A DNA stretch of 64,000 bases, taken from NCBI RefSeq assembly GCF_000426565.1, contig NZ_AUFP01000005.1, forward strand, positions 1 to 64,000. Reading direction: 5' to 3'. The translations under genes and the position numbers were made by a program. The notes beneath the pieces are model-generated. The model ran no database searches, was not told where the DNA came from, and saw only the letters and a list, made by a program, of their open reading frames with translations. The stretch is from Segatella albensis DSM 11370 = JCM 12258 (GTDB lineage: Bacteria > Bacteroidota > Bacteroidia > Bacteroidales > Bacteroidaceae). Below, piece by piece: positions 44,184-52,417 of this stretch; the first letter of the stretch is position 1; the number at the start of each line of letters is the position of its first letter.

Positions 44184-45454
44184 ATGAACAACAAAGTTTA
44201 TTTCGCAGGCTCCATTCGTGGTGGCAGAGCTGATGCAGAACTGTATCAAAGGATGATTGATTATATCAGCCGAAAGATAAAGTGCTGACCAAACATATCG
44301 GCAAAACTGCAATTAGCATGAAGCAGCAGACTCGGATAATCGACTCACATATCTATGAACGTGATGTTAACTGGCTACAGTCATGTGATATGGTCATAGC
44401 AGAATGCTCTAATGCTTCTCTTGGTGTTAGTTACGAATTGGCATATGCAGAAGCTCATAATATTCCTGTGTTTGTTTTTTATAACAAGCATTCATCTTCC
44501 TTATCAGCAATGATAAATGGGAATAGATATTTTAGAACCATTCCTTATGAGACCGAAGATGAGATTTACACTGCTCTTGACAAAATCCTCGACAACAATT
44601 ACAAGTCTTTCGATTTCATTGATATAGATGCACTAATTACAGGTAATCATGGACTTGATTATTTGCTACACGGTTGGCACAAAGGAGAATTAGCAATGCT
44701 CATGGGAAAACCTGCACAAGGAAAAACGATTTTCTCATTGCGAAGTGCTCTCAATATATCAACTGAACATATTCCTTCTGTTTACTTTCTTCCGGAAATG
44801 GAAGGAGAACATGCTATAAACAAAATGGCTTTTATGAAAAGTGATATAGATTTTGATAAGTACCCTTATATTATTAGTCGTTTATATGGCGATCCTCAAA
44901 TAAATGAAAATAACGGTATTGACTATGATGAATCAGAACTTGATAATGATATCAAGAAATTTAAGAATGCCAAAAAGAGAGTTAAGAAATACCCTTTTAT
45001 TATTAATGACAAGGCTAATATCAGTATTGAAGAAATAATCTGTGCAGTTAAGAAGGCAGTAATCGAAAATAATACAAGGTTAGTCTACATTGATTACGTT
45101 CAGTTGCTAAACGTAGAATCTGGCATTCGCAACAAAAAGAGGATTGAGGAACTGAAGTATATAATCACCGAGCTTAAACAATTGGCAAATGAATTGGAAA
45201 TTTCAATCATTGCTGTTGCACAGGAAGTCTATATTCCATTATGGCCGCAAAATGAGGACTTTTACAAGGATATAGATACGCTGATGTTTATTGGCAATCC
45301 AGAATATTATCATGTGTTCATGGACGAGCATAACTTTAATCTGAAGGACCAGAATGTGATAAGTATTGTGAAACATCAAGGAAACAAGGTCTTCAAAAAA
45401 TTCTATTATAATTATAAGAAAGATACATGTACCAAGACATTTATCAACAAGTAA
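44184..45454 (+). pseudogene. DNPH1-like nucleotide N-hydrolase fused to a DnaB-type ATPase (one frameshift)
   Basis: The N-terminal part (about 145 residues) matches DNPH1/nucleoside 2-deoxyribosyltransferases: VYFAGSIRGGRADAELYQRM, VLTKHIG, ERDVNWLQSCDMVIAECSNA, SLGVSYELAYAEA, LSAMINGNRYF. These cleave the N-glycosidic bond of deoxynucleoside monophosphates. From about residue 150 a DnaB C-terminal RecA core follows: Walker A LMGKPAQGKTIFSL, Walker B LVYIDYVQLL, then LKQLANELEISIIAVAQ. Near 44270 an A is missing (CGAAAGAT for CGAAAAGAT), breaking the frame after 31 codons; restoring it gives 423 residues. It could be decay, a phase-variable run, or an assembly error. Confidence 0.75.
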
Positions 45455-45500
45455 GAAATAGAGTCACACATTTCAGTATGTGTGTTAAGTTTCAGAGAGG

Positions 45501-45519
45501 TATGCCCACAGTTGGCATA
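45501..45519. promoter_or_regulatory. operator copy C
   Basis: TATGCCCACAGTTGGCATA, identical to copy B; flanks AGAGG...CCTCT extend the palindrome. It ends 10 bp before TATTTTTG (45529-45536). Confidence 0.75.
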
Positions 45520-45528
45520 CCTCTTTTA

Positions 45529-45536
45529 TATTTTTG
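45529..45536 (+). promoter_or_regulatory. -7 box, third WYL-type operon
   Basis: TATTTTTG, 18 bp before the ATG at 45555. Confidence 0.6.
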
Positions 45537-45554
45537 CATCAAAATGATATGGTT

Positions 45555-46322
45555 ATGAATACAATTCCATTAAAAGAGCAAAAGAAACAGTTTGAGTCTG
45601 AAGTAAGGTGTTTATTTGAATCTCCTGAGATAAAAGCTATTGAGATTGAGATACTTAATCTCTACTATCAGATCAATAATAAGTGGGAACTTCGTGAAAG
45701 AAATGCATTTGCGATTCAGCGACTTCTATGCCTGCGAAAATCTTTTCTTGACAAGAAATTTGCTATGAATGACTATAACAAGTCATTGCTTACTGATTTC
45801 AACATGTCAATGAAAGAACATTTGATAATCATGCGAGAAAGATCTATCGAAATATATAACAAGACTAAAAGCAGTTCATACACTGATGAAATCGAGGTTG
45901 AAGGGAAATGTTTTCTGGGGTATACCTATCCAAGAACGCATCCCGTACAAACGATACGATCAAAGAAAATGTGGCAAGTGCTAAATGGTGCGCTAGATGA
46001 TTTCATGTCAACTTACGATTCTGGTGTGGCGAGTAGTTTCCACCTATGTTCTCGTGATAGAGAGAATAGCAAAGATTTTGCAAATCAGCTACTCTATCTG
46101 GGAGAAGAAGATAATTGGAATGAAGGTCTGGATAGTTCCCAGACAAATGACATGCACTTGATATATGCGTTTCATAATCTTTGGAGCCATCTTCAGTTTT
46201 CAATATATGATTTACTTTGGGTCAGAGATTTCAACATTGAGATTTGTAGCAATACGTCATATAGTACAAGTGTTGATGAAGACGATGACCTTGATTGGGA
46301 TAAATATGATTTTACAGATTAA
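45555..46322 (+). CDS. hypothetical protein (255 residues)
   Basis: Helical N-terminal half (MNTIPLKEQKKQFESEVRCL), a middle segment GKCFLGYTYPRTHPVQT, and a C-terminal NLWSHLQFSIYDLLWVRDFN followed by an acidic tail. I do not recognise it as a named family. ATG codons at 45549 and 45555 are both possible; the promoter position favours 45555. First gene of a three-gene operon under operator C. Confidence 0.6.
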   Translation: MNTIPLKEQKKQFESEVRCLFESPEIKAIEIEILNLYYQINNKWELRERNAFAIQRLLCLRKSFLDKKFAMNDYNKSLLTDFNMSMKEHLIIMRERSIEIYNKTKSSSYTDEIEVEGKCFLGYTYPRTHPVQTIRSKKMWQVLNGALDDFMSTYDSGVASSFHLCSRDRENSKDFANQLLYLGEEDNWNEGLDSSQTNDMHLIYAFHNLWSHLQFSIYDLLWVRDFNIEICSNTSYSTSVDEDDDLDWDKYDFTD

Positions 46323-46333
46323 AATTAAACATT

Positions 46334-47332
46334 ATGACATACAAAGAACTACTCAAAAAAGTAACATTCAAGGAAATGGAGCCATATCTCATAGAGCATT
46401 ATAAGGTGAATAATGCATTGGGATGGTATAAATTGCATTACGACATGCTAATCAAGTTGGAACCAAAAGTATCTAATGATGCAAATGGGAATGTCTGTAA
46501 GATTGGATATTACTCAGATTATGAAGGCGACAAGCACATAGAAGCATGGCCAATGGAAGGTGATCTTTGGGATCACTCTCTAACTAAAGAGATTGTCATT
46601 GACAAAGATGTCACTGCAACCTTACCTGAGATTGCTGCATGCTGTCTATGGCACTCATCCTTTTATGGATTCACACCGCAGACTCACGAACAGTGCTTCG
46701 ATGATATGTTTTGCAAGCCATCTGACTTTAAGAATTACAAAGAGAAATTCGACTTCTATGCAGAAATCATTGCTAAGCATGGTGGAAAAGTTCCCACACT
46801 GAAAGAGTTGTCGATATGTAAGCATCAAGAACTGTCCAAAGAAGCTAAAGAATATCTATCTAAATCCAAGGCCAACAGGTCGAAGAGAAAGAAAAGATTC
46901 AGGGAAGAATTCATGGATTTATATTACAGAAGGTTATCTGTTATCGCTGAATACATTGCAAAGATAATTCCATGGCTAGAAGATCTCAGTATCGACCATC
47001 TATACCAATTATTTTACTCTGAGAAGTTCTGCACAGAAGTAATTCAGTCATTTGCTATGAAAGAATCAGGTGTGGAATATCTATGTAGACTAATCAAAGA
47101 CTACAAGATGATTCCAAATATGGAGCACTTGATACTGCTTGTGACAACAGGGCAAAAAGTATTAACTCCAAAGGAGAAATCGATGTTGCATTATTTAGTT
47201 TCAACAGTGTGTGGCTGCAAACAATATCATGTTTTTTTTGCTATAGATCCTTCTTTAGGTAACCAGGCCATAATATCATATGCAGCTTATAATATGACAA
47301 ATAATTTAAACAAGGATGAAACGACAAAATAA
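46334..47332 (+). CDS. hypothetical protein, DUF6557-like
   Basis: A 332-residue protein. The N-terminal half (MTYKELLKKVTFKEMEPYLI, HIEAWPMEGDLWDHSLTKEI, AACCLWHSSFYGFTPQTHEQ) recalls a Bacteroidales family I believe is DUF6557; the number is from memory. The middle (about 185-210) is very basic (KANRSKRKKRFREEF), and the C-terminal third is not recognised. It starts 11 bp after the previous gene and overlaps the next by 17 bp. Confidence 0.5.
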   Translation: MTYKELLKKVTFKEMEPYLIEHYKVNNALGWYKLHYDMLIKLEPKVSNDANGNVCKIGYYSDYEGDKHIEAWPMEGDLWDHSLTKEIVIDKDVTATLPEIAACCLWHSSFYGFTPQTHEQCFDDMFCKPSDFKNYKEKFDFYAEIIAKHGGKVPTLKELSICKHQELSKEAKEYLSKSKANRSKRKKRFREEFMDLYYRRLSVIAEYIAKIIPWLEDLSIDHLYQLFYSEKFCTEVIQSFAMKESGVEYLCRLIKDYKMIPNMEHLILLVTTGQKVLTPKEKSMLHYLVSTVCGCKQYHVFFAIDPSLGNQAIISYAAYNMTNNLNKDETTK

Positions 47333-47621
47333 ATCAAATAAGAATTGGAGTCATAAGCATGACTATCCTGAAGAAGAAATATGGCAAACTGGTCATTTGA
47401 TAGCGCAGTTAATCGCTACAAGACTTCGTGCCTTCAGGTCATATGACAAACATGGATATTCCGGAAATTTCTCTTCTATGGAGAAATGGAATAAAGCCCT
47501 TGACAAAATGATATATGCTTTTGAACTGTATGCTCATGGGACAATAGCACCCGAAGAACAAGAGGCATTTCAGGAAGGTTTAGATCTATTTCACGATAAT
47601 TTTTTATATCTGTGGGATTAA
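47316..47621 (+). CDS. phage-associated small hypothetical protein (101 residues)
   Basis: HKHDYPEEEIWQTGHLIAQL, FRSYDKHGYSG and KALDKMIYAFELYAHG: I recognise the HxHDYPxxEIW...LDKMIYAFE pattern from proteins in Bacteroides phages and mobile elements, of unknown role. Its ATG lies inside the end of the previous gene, in another frame, so translation is coupled. Last gene of the operator C operon. Confidence 0.6.
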   Translation: MKRQNKSNKNWSHKHDYPEEEIWQTGHLIAQLIATRLRAFRSYDKHGYSGNFSSMEKWNKALDKMIYAFELYAHGTIAPEEQEAFQEGLDLFHDNFLYLWD

Positions 47622-47633
47622 ATTATCCAAAGG

Positions 47634-47652
47634 TATGCCCACAACCGGCACT
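47634..47652. promoter_or_regulatory. operator copy D
   Basis: TATGCC-CACAACC-GGCACT, a degenerate copy (two changes in the right half). It ends 10 bp before TACCTTTG (47662-47669), the same spacing as in copies A-C. Confidence 0.65.
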
Positions 47653-47661
47653 TTTGAACAT

Positions 47662-47669
47662 TACCTTTG
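47662..47669 (+). promoter_or_regulatory. -7 box, fourth WYL-type operon
   Basis: TACCTTTG, 32 bp before the ATG at 47702. Confidence 0.65.
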
Positions 47670-47701
47670 CAATATTATTTTAATTTATTAGATATTCAAT
47701 T

Positions 47702-47935
47702 ATGGCACTTTGGAAAATTTTAGTCAAGAACAACGGTAATGCCCCATGTACAGACAAACGTCAGCGACTTGAAAAAGGAATGTTTGTAGAAACAAGTACA
47801 ACTTCTACTACTCCACCCCTTGGATTAACTCGCGAGCAGCCATTGCTTGCAAGTTTATTCACGAGCAAATATGGGATTAATATTGATCCTCACAAGATGA
47901 ATGGATCATATTTCATTTGTGAAAGAATTGGTTAA
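47702..47935 (+). CDS. small hypothetical protein, DUF6140-like (77 residues)
   Basis: MALWKILVKNNGNAPCTDKR, LEKGMFVETSTTST, then FTSKYGINIDPHKMNGSYFI. The layout (short beta start, LEKGM.VEV, KYGI) is that of a small Bacteroidales family I recall as DUF6140. Function unknown. First gene of the operator D operon. Confidence 0.5.
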   Translation: MALWKILVKNNGNAPCTDKRQRLEKGMFVETSTTSTTPPLGLTREQPLLASLFTSKYGINIDPHKMNGSYFICERIG

Positions 47936-47991
47936 ATTGTTATTTTCTACAATGGAGATTATGTATCTCCCTTTATCCTAATTATATAATT

Positions 47992-48375
47992 ATGGAGAAC
48001 AAATACAACATAACAAAAAAATACGAAAATCTGATCCATTTACTTGGTTACTCGTGGTTTTACTCTTCAAAACTTTGGCATCATAGATTTTTCAGAAACG
48101 GATTCGTCCCCTTCTCTCTAATCCTGATTGCTTGCGGAATATTTCACTTGGGTTGCTGGCATATCAACTATGAGGGAATTCCTACTTTGGTTGAAAGATA
48201 TGTCAATATCCACTTATCTACGAATGTAATTGGGTATTGCGATAGCATTAATTTTTATGGTATATTCAATGATGATCCAAGAAATAGATGGATTCCTGGA
48301 GAGACAATTAGTTTACTTATTTCTGGAATGATGGTACTTCTTGCGATTAGAACAATGTTTGTGAAGGTTAAATGA
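47992..48375 (+). CDS. small membrane protein (127 residues)
   Basis: Two hydrophobic segments: FVPFSLILIACGIFHLGCWH (about residues 38-57) and TISLLISGMMVLLAIRTMF (about 105-123), with a polar loop of about 48 residues between them. Not recognised. It precedes the two FtsZ-like genes (1 bp gap to the first) and may anchor them to the inner membrane. Confidence 0.6.
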   Translation: MENKYNITKKYENLIHLLGYSWFYSSKLWHHRFFRNGFVPFSLILIACGIFHLGCWHINYEGIPTLVERYVNIHLSTNVIGYCDSINFYGIFNDDPRNRWIPGETISLLISGMMVLLAIRTMFVKVK

Positions 48376-48376
48376 T

Positions 48377-49039
48377 ATGGAAGAAATAGTATTAGAATCT
48401 GTAAGGTTGATTGCGGCTGATCAAGTAAGTGAATTGGTTATTAGCCAACTACGTTCCGAACACATCTATTCTTTAGGGAATAGTTCTTATGTATTGATGA
48501 ATATGGTACTGGTATCATCAAAAAATGGTATTCAGAATATTAAGAATGTACTTGCCAATCATAAGAAAGCCAAGCGAGCTATTGCAATTCTGATAGACTC
48601 AGAGCTGCAAGTTCCAGAAATGGCAGACATTGATTCTGTTCTGTCATTCACTAACAAGGATGAATTTTACAATGAATTCAAAAGCTTTTTGTCTTTGATT
48701 CGTCACAATGTAGAAATTCATGGGTTAGTCTGTTTTGATTTTAATGACTTTTTTACGATGATTAAAGGCAGAAATGAACTTTCAATTCATTCTTGCGCTT
48801 ATAACGAGAAAATTAGTGAAGCAACTACAGAATTGAGAAAGAATATTAATCCAAATCATGCTAACTATCTGCTGACATTTACTGTTGAGCATTATAATCC
48901 AGATACGTTTGGGGAAGCATTATATCCTATCAAGACATATATTGACGAGTTACCAGACGAGGGTAATGTCTTTTGGAATTTCAGAGAATCATCAACAAAA
49001 GAAGTTGTATTGTTTATCTCAAAACAAATATTATCATGA
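48377..49039 (+). CDS. FtsZ-like protein lacking the GTP-binding half (220 residues)
   Basis: From about residue 110 the sequence follows FtsZ after helix H7: LVCFDFNDFFTMIKGRNELS (cf. INVDFADVKTIM), SCAYNEKISEATTELRKNI (cf. G.GRA.EAA..AI), YLLTFTVEHYNPDTFGEALY (cf. vLvnItgg.dltl.Ev), and NVFWNFRESSTKEVVLFI (cf. iifG...d...v.viA). The GGGTG(T/S)G GTP loop is absent. It is therefore perhaps a partial tubulin/FtsZ-fold protein that could bind or cap FtsZ. The match is by eye and needs a profile test. It overlaps the next gene by ATGA. Confidence 0.5.
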   Translation: MEEIVLESVRLIAADQVSELVISQLRSEHIYSLGNSSYVLMNMVLVSSKNGIQNIKNVLANHKKAKRAIAILIDSELQVPEMADIDSVLSFTNKDEFYNEFKSFLSLIRHNVEIHGLVCFDFNDFFTMIKGRNELSIHSCAYNEKISEATTELRKNINPNHANYLLTFTVEHYNPDTFGEALYPIKTYIDELPDEGNVFWNFRESSTKEVVLFISKQILS

Positions 49040-49455
49040 TAGATAACAACATTAAATCGAATATTAGTCAAGGTGAAGAATTAGAAGAGCTTATTGCCCA
49101 ACTTACACAGAATGGCATGCAAATTAAGATAGACAAAAATGATCTTGACTATCTCTATCATGCTAATGCAATACTTAAAAGAAGAATCATTTCATTTCCA
49201 CATTTTAGTGAAACGAGGATTGATAGTATCATTCGTGAAATGAACAGCTACAGCAATATCTGCCATAAAGATTACAATAAAGTAATACTGTATATGGCTA
49301 CATCCTCCAAGAATCCTTTGCAAATGGATGAGATGAACCAGATAGTATCACTAATTAGTGGTTATTTCACAAGCGATACAGAATGCATCTGGGGTATGGC
49401 GACAGATGAAAAACTTGAAGATAAATTGTTGGTTATTATTGTATGTAGTAACTAG
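49036..49455 (+). CDS. second FtsZ C-lobe-like protein (139 residues)
   Basis: Its C-terminal 50 residues have the FtsZ C-terminal-domain pattern clearly: YNKVILYMATSSKNPLQMDE, MNQIVSLISGYFTSD, ECIWGMATDEKLEDKLLVII (compare EvNeAa..i.......iifGa.id..l.d...vtviA). The N-terminal 60 residues may match the preceding helices. No nucleotide-binding loop. Coupled by a 4-bp overlap to its paralogue at 48377, so the two may form a heterodimer. It is the last gene of the operator D operon. Confidence 0.5.
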   Translation: MIDNNIKSNISQGEELEELIAQLTQNGMQIKIDKNDLDYLYHANAILKRRIISFPHFSETRIDSIIREMNSYSNICHKDYNKVILYMATSSKNPLQMDEMNQIVSLISGYFTSDTECIWGMATDEKLEDKLLVIIVCSN

Positions 49456-49540
49456 TAATATAATAAGTTTAGGGAAATTTTCAATTGGATTCACCGCTAT
49501 AACTATACGTACAATATAAGTGCAACAAGAAGTTATTAGG

Positions 49541-49560
49541 AAAAAACGGTCCGAAGACCG
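49541..49560 (-). terminator. terminator of ssb
   Basis: Reverse strand CGGTC-TTCG-GACCG followed by six T; a TTCG tetraloop hairpin 22 bp after the ssb stop. Confidence 0.8.
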
Positions 49561-49582
49561 CTTTCAAGATGAGGAGGAAGGC

Positions 49583-49948
49583 TTATTTGCCTTTCTCCTT
49601 TTTCTCTTCCAGCTCCTTTTCTGGAGTTTCGTAGAACTTGTTAGCCACTATGATGACGCGGTTGCGGACTGTGCCGTCCTCCTCTGTCCATTCCTCAGAC
49701 TTGAAGTAGCCCTCACATGTGAGCATGACGCCCTTCTTGATACGATCAAAAGAATCCTTGTTCTCGTTCTTACGCCATGCCTCGATAGAGATGAAGGCTG
49801 AGGTATACTGTGTCTTACCTTCCTTGTCCTTCTCGCCACGGCAGACTGCTACAGAGAAGCGTGCTACGCTTGCGTTTTCGAACTCACGGACTTGAGCGTC
49901 CTTACCTACGAAACCTAATACTGTGAAAGTGTTCTCGATCTTTTTCAT
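49583..49948 (-). CDS. ssb: single-stranded DNA-binding protein
   Basis: A 121-residue OB-fold protein: ENTFTVLGFVGKDAQVREFE, VARFSVAVCR, FISIEAWRKN, MLTCEGYFKSEEW. It ends in a short basic/acidic Lys-Glu tail rather than the usual DDDIPF tip, which is typical of SSBs on Bacteroidales mobile elements. It coats single-stranded DNA; here it probably serves element transfer or replication. Oriented against the neighbouring genes. Confidence 0.9.
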   Translation of the reverse strand: MKKIENTFTVLGFVGKDAQVREFENASVARFSVAVCRGEKDKEGKTQYTSAFISIEAWRKNENKDSFDRIKKGVMLTCEGYFKSEEWTEEDGTVRNRVIIVANKFYETPEKELEEKKEKGK

Positions 49949-50151
49949 TTTTTTGAATTTTTAGAAGTGAAACATTTATTTTTTACGTTGCTTTAAGAGT
50001 TGGCAAGGGAAGTATGGGAATGCAAGGAATTACCGATTTTTTTTCACCCTTGGGCCAGGAAAAGTTTTTATTGGCTGGCACAGACGGCAAAAAGTTTTTG
50101 AAAAAAAATCAGGGAATAAGGCACATGGTACTTGCAGAATACGGCTTGCAC

Positions 50152-50159
50152 TAACTTTG
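50152..50159 (+). promoter_or_regulatory. -7 promoter box with no intact gene downstream
   Basis: TAACTTTG about 45 bp before a decayed reading frame starting at 50204. Confidence 0.5.
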
Positions 50160-50203
50160 CGACGGAAAAAGTAATTGTACTCGCTTCGCCCGGAAAAGGC
50201 ATA

Positions 50204-50563
50204 AATGAAGAAGTCGGAATAAGAACAATTCAGTGACAGATACTATAAGGAGGATGGTCGACAGTCAACTGCTCATTGGTGGCACGTCATGGTTATCAGA
50301 CGGAGAAGGACAAAGCGAAGATGTAGCGTATCATTCATATTCACCAGGAAGTATGGTAAACGAAGGACGCACATTGACATGCTAAAGAGGCAATGCTGTG
50401 GAAGGTTACAACAGAAGATAGAGGAAAGCGATTAGGATGTTCAGCAACGCGGTCTGTAAGACAGCTGCATGAGAACTCCTGCAGGAGAGGAAAGAGGAAA
50501 AGAATGAACTCAAAGAAGAAGGTCAAGTAAGCCAATCTATGAAGTTTTGGCAATGATAAAGTG
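50204..50563 (+). pseudogene. decayed reading frame or unexplained leader
   Basis: From an ATG at about 50204 the frame reads MKKSE, stop, EQFSDRYYKEDGRQSTAHWW, HVMVIRRRRTKRRCSVSFIF and then several more stops, all at codons one change from Glu or similar. The stretch HWWHVMVIRRRRTK...FTRKYGKRRTHIDMLKRQC reads like a basic protein. It may be a dead small gene or a noncoding RNA after the promoter at 50152. The reverse-strand frame here is Phe/Leu-rich and looks like an antisense shadow. Confidence 0.35.
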
Positions 50564-50656
50564 ACGAAATCCATTGAAAAATGCAAAATATTAGACTTAG
50601 AAAGCCTCATTATGCACTTTTTGAGGTAAATGTTTGGCGGATTGAGATATTATATG

Positions 50657-50664
50657 TATATTTG
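50657..50664 (+). promoter_or_regulatory. -7 promoter box for the first AbiE-like operon
   Basis: TATATTTG with TTTG 20 bp upstream (50633-50636), 32 bp before the ATG at 50697. Confidence 0.65.
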
Positions 50665-50696
50665 CACAAAATTTCTCGCATAATATAATTTGCAAA

Positions 50697-51659
50697 ATGA
50701 AATATAATATAGCGACTATAACAGATTATCTGGAAGACTTGACAGGCTATAAGACAAGGCAGCTAACTCACGCCAAAGGCGAGGATAAAAGGTTGCCCAT
50801 AGCGATTGCTACAAGTTATAGCTATTATGATCTTGAGTTCATGGAAACGCAAGTCACTATTGCGATACCAACAGGACTTGACGGCATTACTCCAATGCAG
50901 TTAGCCAAACATCAAGCTAAGATGATAGAGGCATTTCAACATCCTGTTATCTTTGCTTTAGAATCAGTAGCATCTTATCAGATAGCTCGGCTCACCCAGG
51001 CTAAGGTCGATTTCATTGTACCAGGGAAAATCATTTTCATCCCAAGTATGCTAATTGTATTGCGTGAGATGAAGAACACGGTAAAGGAAATATCTGAGAA
51101 GATGCCACCTGTAGCCCAGATGCTGGTGCTCTATCACCTTGAAACAAGAACAATCGACGGTCTTACTGCTTCGGAGATAGCGGAACTTACAGGCTTGGCA
51201 TACCCGACTATTAACGTCGCTCTTCGATGGCTTGTGACCAATGGTATCATTGCCCTTACAGGAGGCAAACAGAAACATGTTCACATAACGATGAGCAAGG
51301 AAGAAATTTGGAAGAAATCTCTTCCGTTGATGACATCGCCTATAGAGCGCATTCTTTTCACAGACAAAAAACCAGAAGGTAGTTTGATGGCTGGAGAGAC
51401 TGCGATGGGACATTACACCATGCTTGCGGAACCGGCTACTCCTGTCATTGCGATAGCCAAAGCTACAGCCAAGGAGAATGCCGCCATGATGAATAAGGAA
51501 TATGGCGACATAAAGGTGGAAGTATGGAAATACTCTCCTGCCCTGCTGTCTGAGAATGAATGGGCAGACAGGCTATCGCTCTATCTGTGCATGAAGGACA
51601 GCGAAGACGAAAGAATACAAATGGAGTGTGACACTTTAATTAAAGAAATGAAATGGTAA
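50697..51659 (+). CDS. winged-helix regulator/antitoxin, AbiEi-like (type IV TA)
   Basis: A 320-residue protein with a MarR-type winged helix at about residues 135-195 (LVLYHLETRTIDGLTASEIA, LTGLAYPTINVALRWLVTNG) between an N-terminal domain and a C-terminal domain rich in Ala. The next gene is a nucleotidyltransferase and overlaps it by 7 bp, the layout of AbiE-type type IV toxin-antitoxin operons, in which the antitoxin also represses its promoter. Assignment to AbiEi proper is by context. Confidence 0.6.
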   Translation: MKYNIATITDYLEDLTGYKTRQLTHAKGEDKRLPIAIATSYSYYDLEFMETQVTIAIPTGLDGITPMQLAKHQAKMIEAFQHPVIFALESVASYQIARLTQAKVDFIVPGKIIFIPSMLIVLREMKNTVKEISEKMPPVAQMLVLYHLETRTIDGLTASEIAELTGLAYPTINVALRWLVTNGIIALTGGKQKHVHITMSKEEIWKKSLPLMTSPIERILFTDKKPEGSLMAGETAMGHYTMLAEPATPVIAIAKATAKENAAMMNKEYGDIKVEVWKYSPALLSENEWADRLSLYLCMKDSEDERIQMECDTLIKEMKW

Positions 51660-52417
51660 CAGGAATTGAACGTTGGAAGGAATATTTCAATGATTATAAG
51701 GATAAGTATGTGCTGATAGGCGGTGCAGCTTGCAATCTGCTAGAAGAAGAACTGGACATGAATCCTCGTGCGACAAAGGATCTTGACCTTATTCTTGTAG
51801 TAGAAGCTCTCACTCCAGATTTCGGAGCCCGTTTGTGGGATTTTATCAAATCCGCAAATTATGCTGGTCGAAGCAAGGGAGAAAACGAGTTCAAGCATGA
51901 ATACTATCGCTTTACAAATCCTGAAGACAAGACATATCCAAAGCAAATTGAACTGTTCGCCCGCAGTACAGGAATCCTTAACCTGCCATCCGATGCGCAC
52001 ATAGAACCCATAAGTGTAGGAGAAGACCTGTCCAGTCTGTCAGCCATCTTGATGGATGATGACTACTACGATTTTACAATTGAGCATAGCAGGAACATCG
52101 ACGACATTCATGTAGCAAGTCCAGAAGCTCTCATTTGCCTTAAAGCCAAGGCATACACGGAAATGCTGGACAGAAAAGCAGAAGGTGAGCAAGTTGACAG
52201 CCGTGACATCGAGAAGCACAAGAAAGACGTGTTCAGGCTAATAGCCATGCTGCCACAAGACTCTCGATTCTCGCTGCCCGATAAATTGAAGAATGACATG
52301 AGTGATTTCTATCAAAGGATAGGAGAATTGCCTAATCCAGACTTCTTCAAGAATGCAGGACTAAGAGGTTTGGATGCCCAGCGTCTTCTTGCCCTCTTCA
52401 ACACGGCGTTCCTATAA
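51653..52417 (+). CDS. nucleotidyltransferase, AbiEii-like toxin
   Basis: A 254-residue protein with the DNA polymerase beta-type core: YVLIGGAACNLLEEELDMNP then RATKDLDLIL (GG...A and DxD), later ASPEALICLKAKAYTEMLDR, the pattern of AbiEii and MNT-type nucleotidyltransferases. AbiEii toxins act with GTP and stop growth during phage infection. Its start overlaps the regulator gene; its stop overlaps the phosphoesterase ATG by one base. Confidence 0.7.
   Translation: MVTGIERWKEYFNDYKDKYVLIGGAACNLLEEELDMNPRATKDLDLILVVEALTPDFGARLWDFIKSANYAGRSKGENEFKHEYYRFTNPEDKTYPKQIELFARSTGILNLPSDAHIEPISVGEDLSSLSAILMDDDYYDFTIEHSRNIDDIHVASPEALICLKAKAYTEMLDRKAEGEQVDSRDIEKHKKDVFRLIAMLPQDSRFSLPDKLKNDMSDFYQRIGELPNPDFFKNAGLRGLDAQRLLALFNTAFL

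Noticed and set aside
50341-50610. Reverse 89-residue frame
   Set aside because: Phe/Leu/Ser-rich composition typical of the antisense of a Lys/Glu/Arg-rich frame; no start context.
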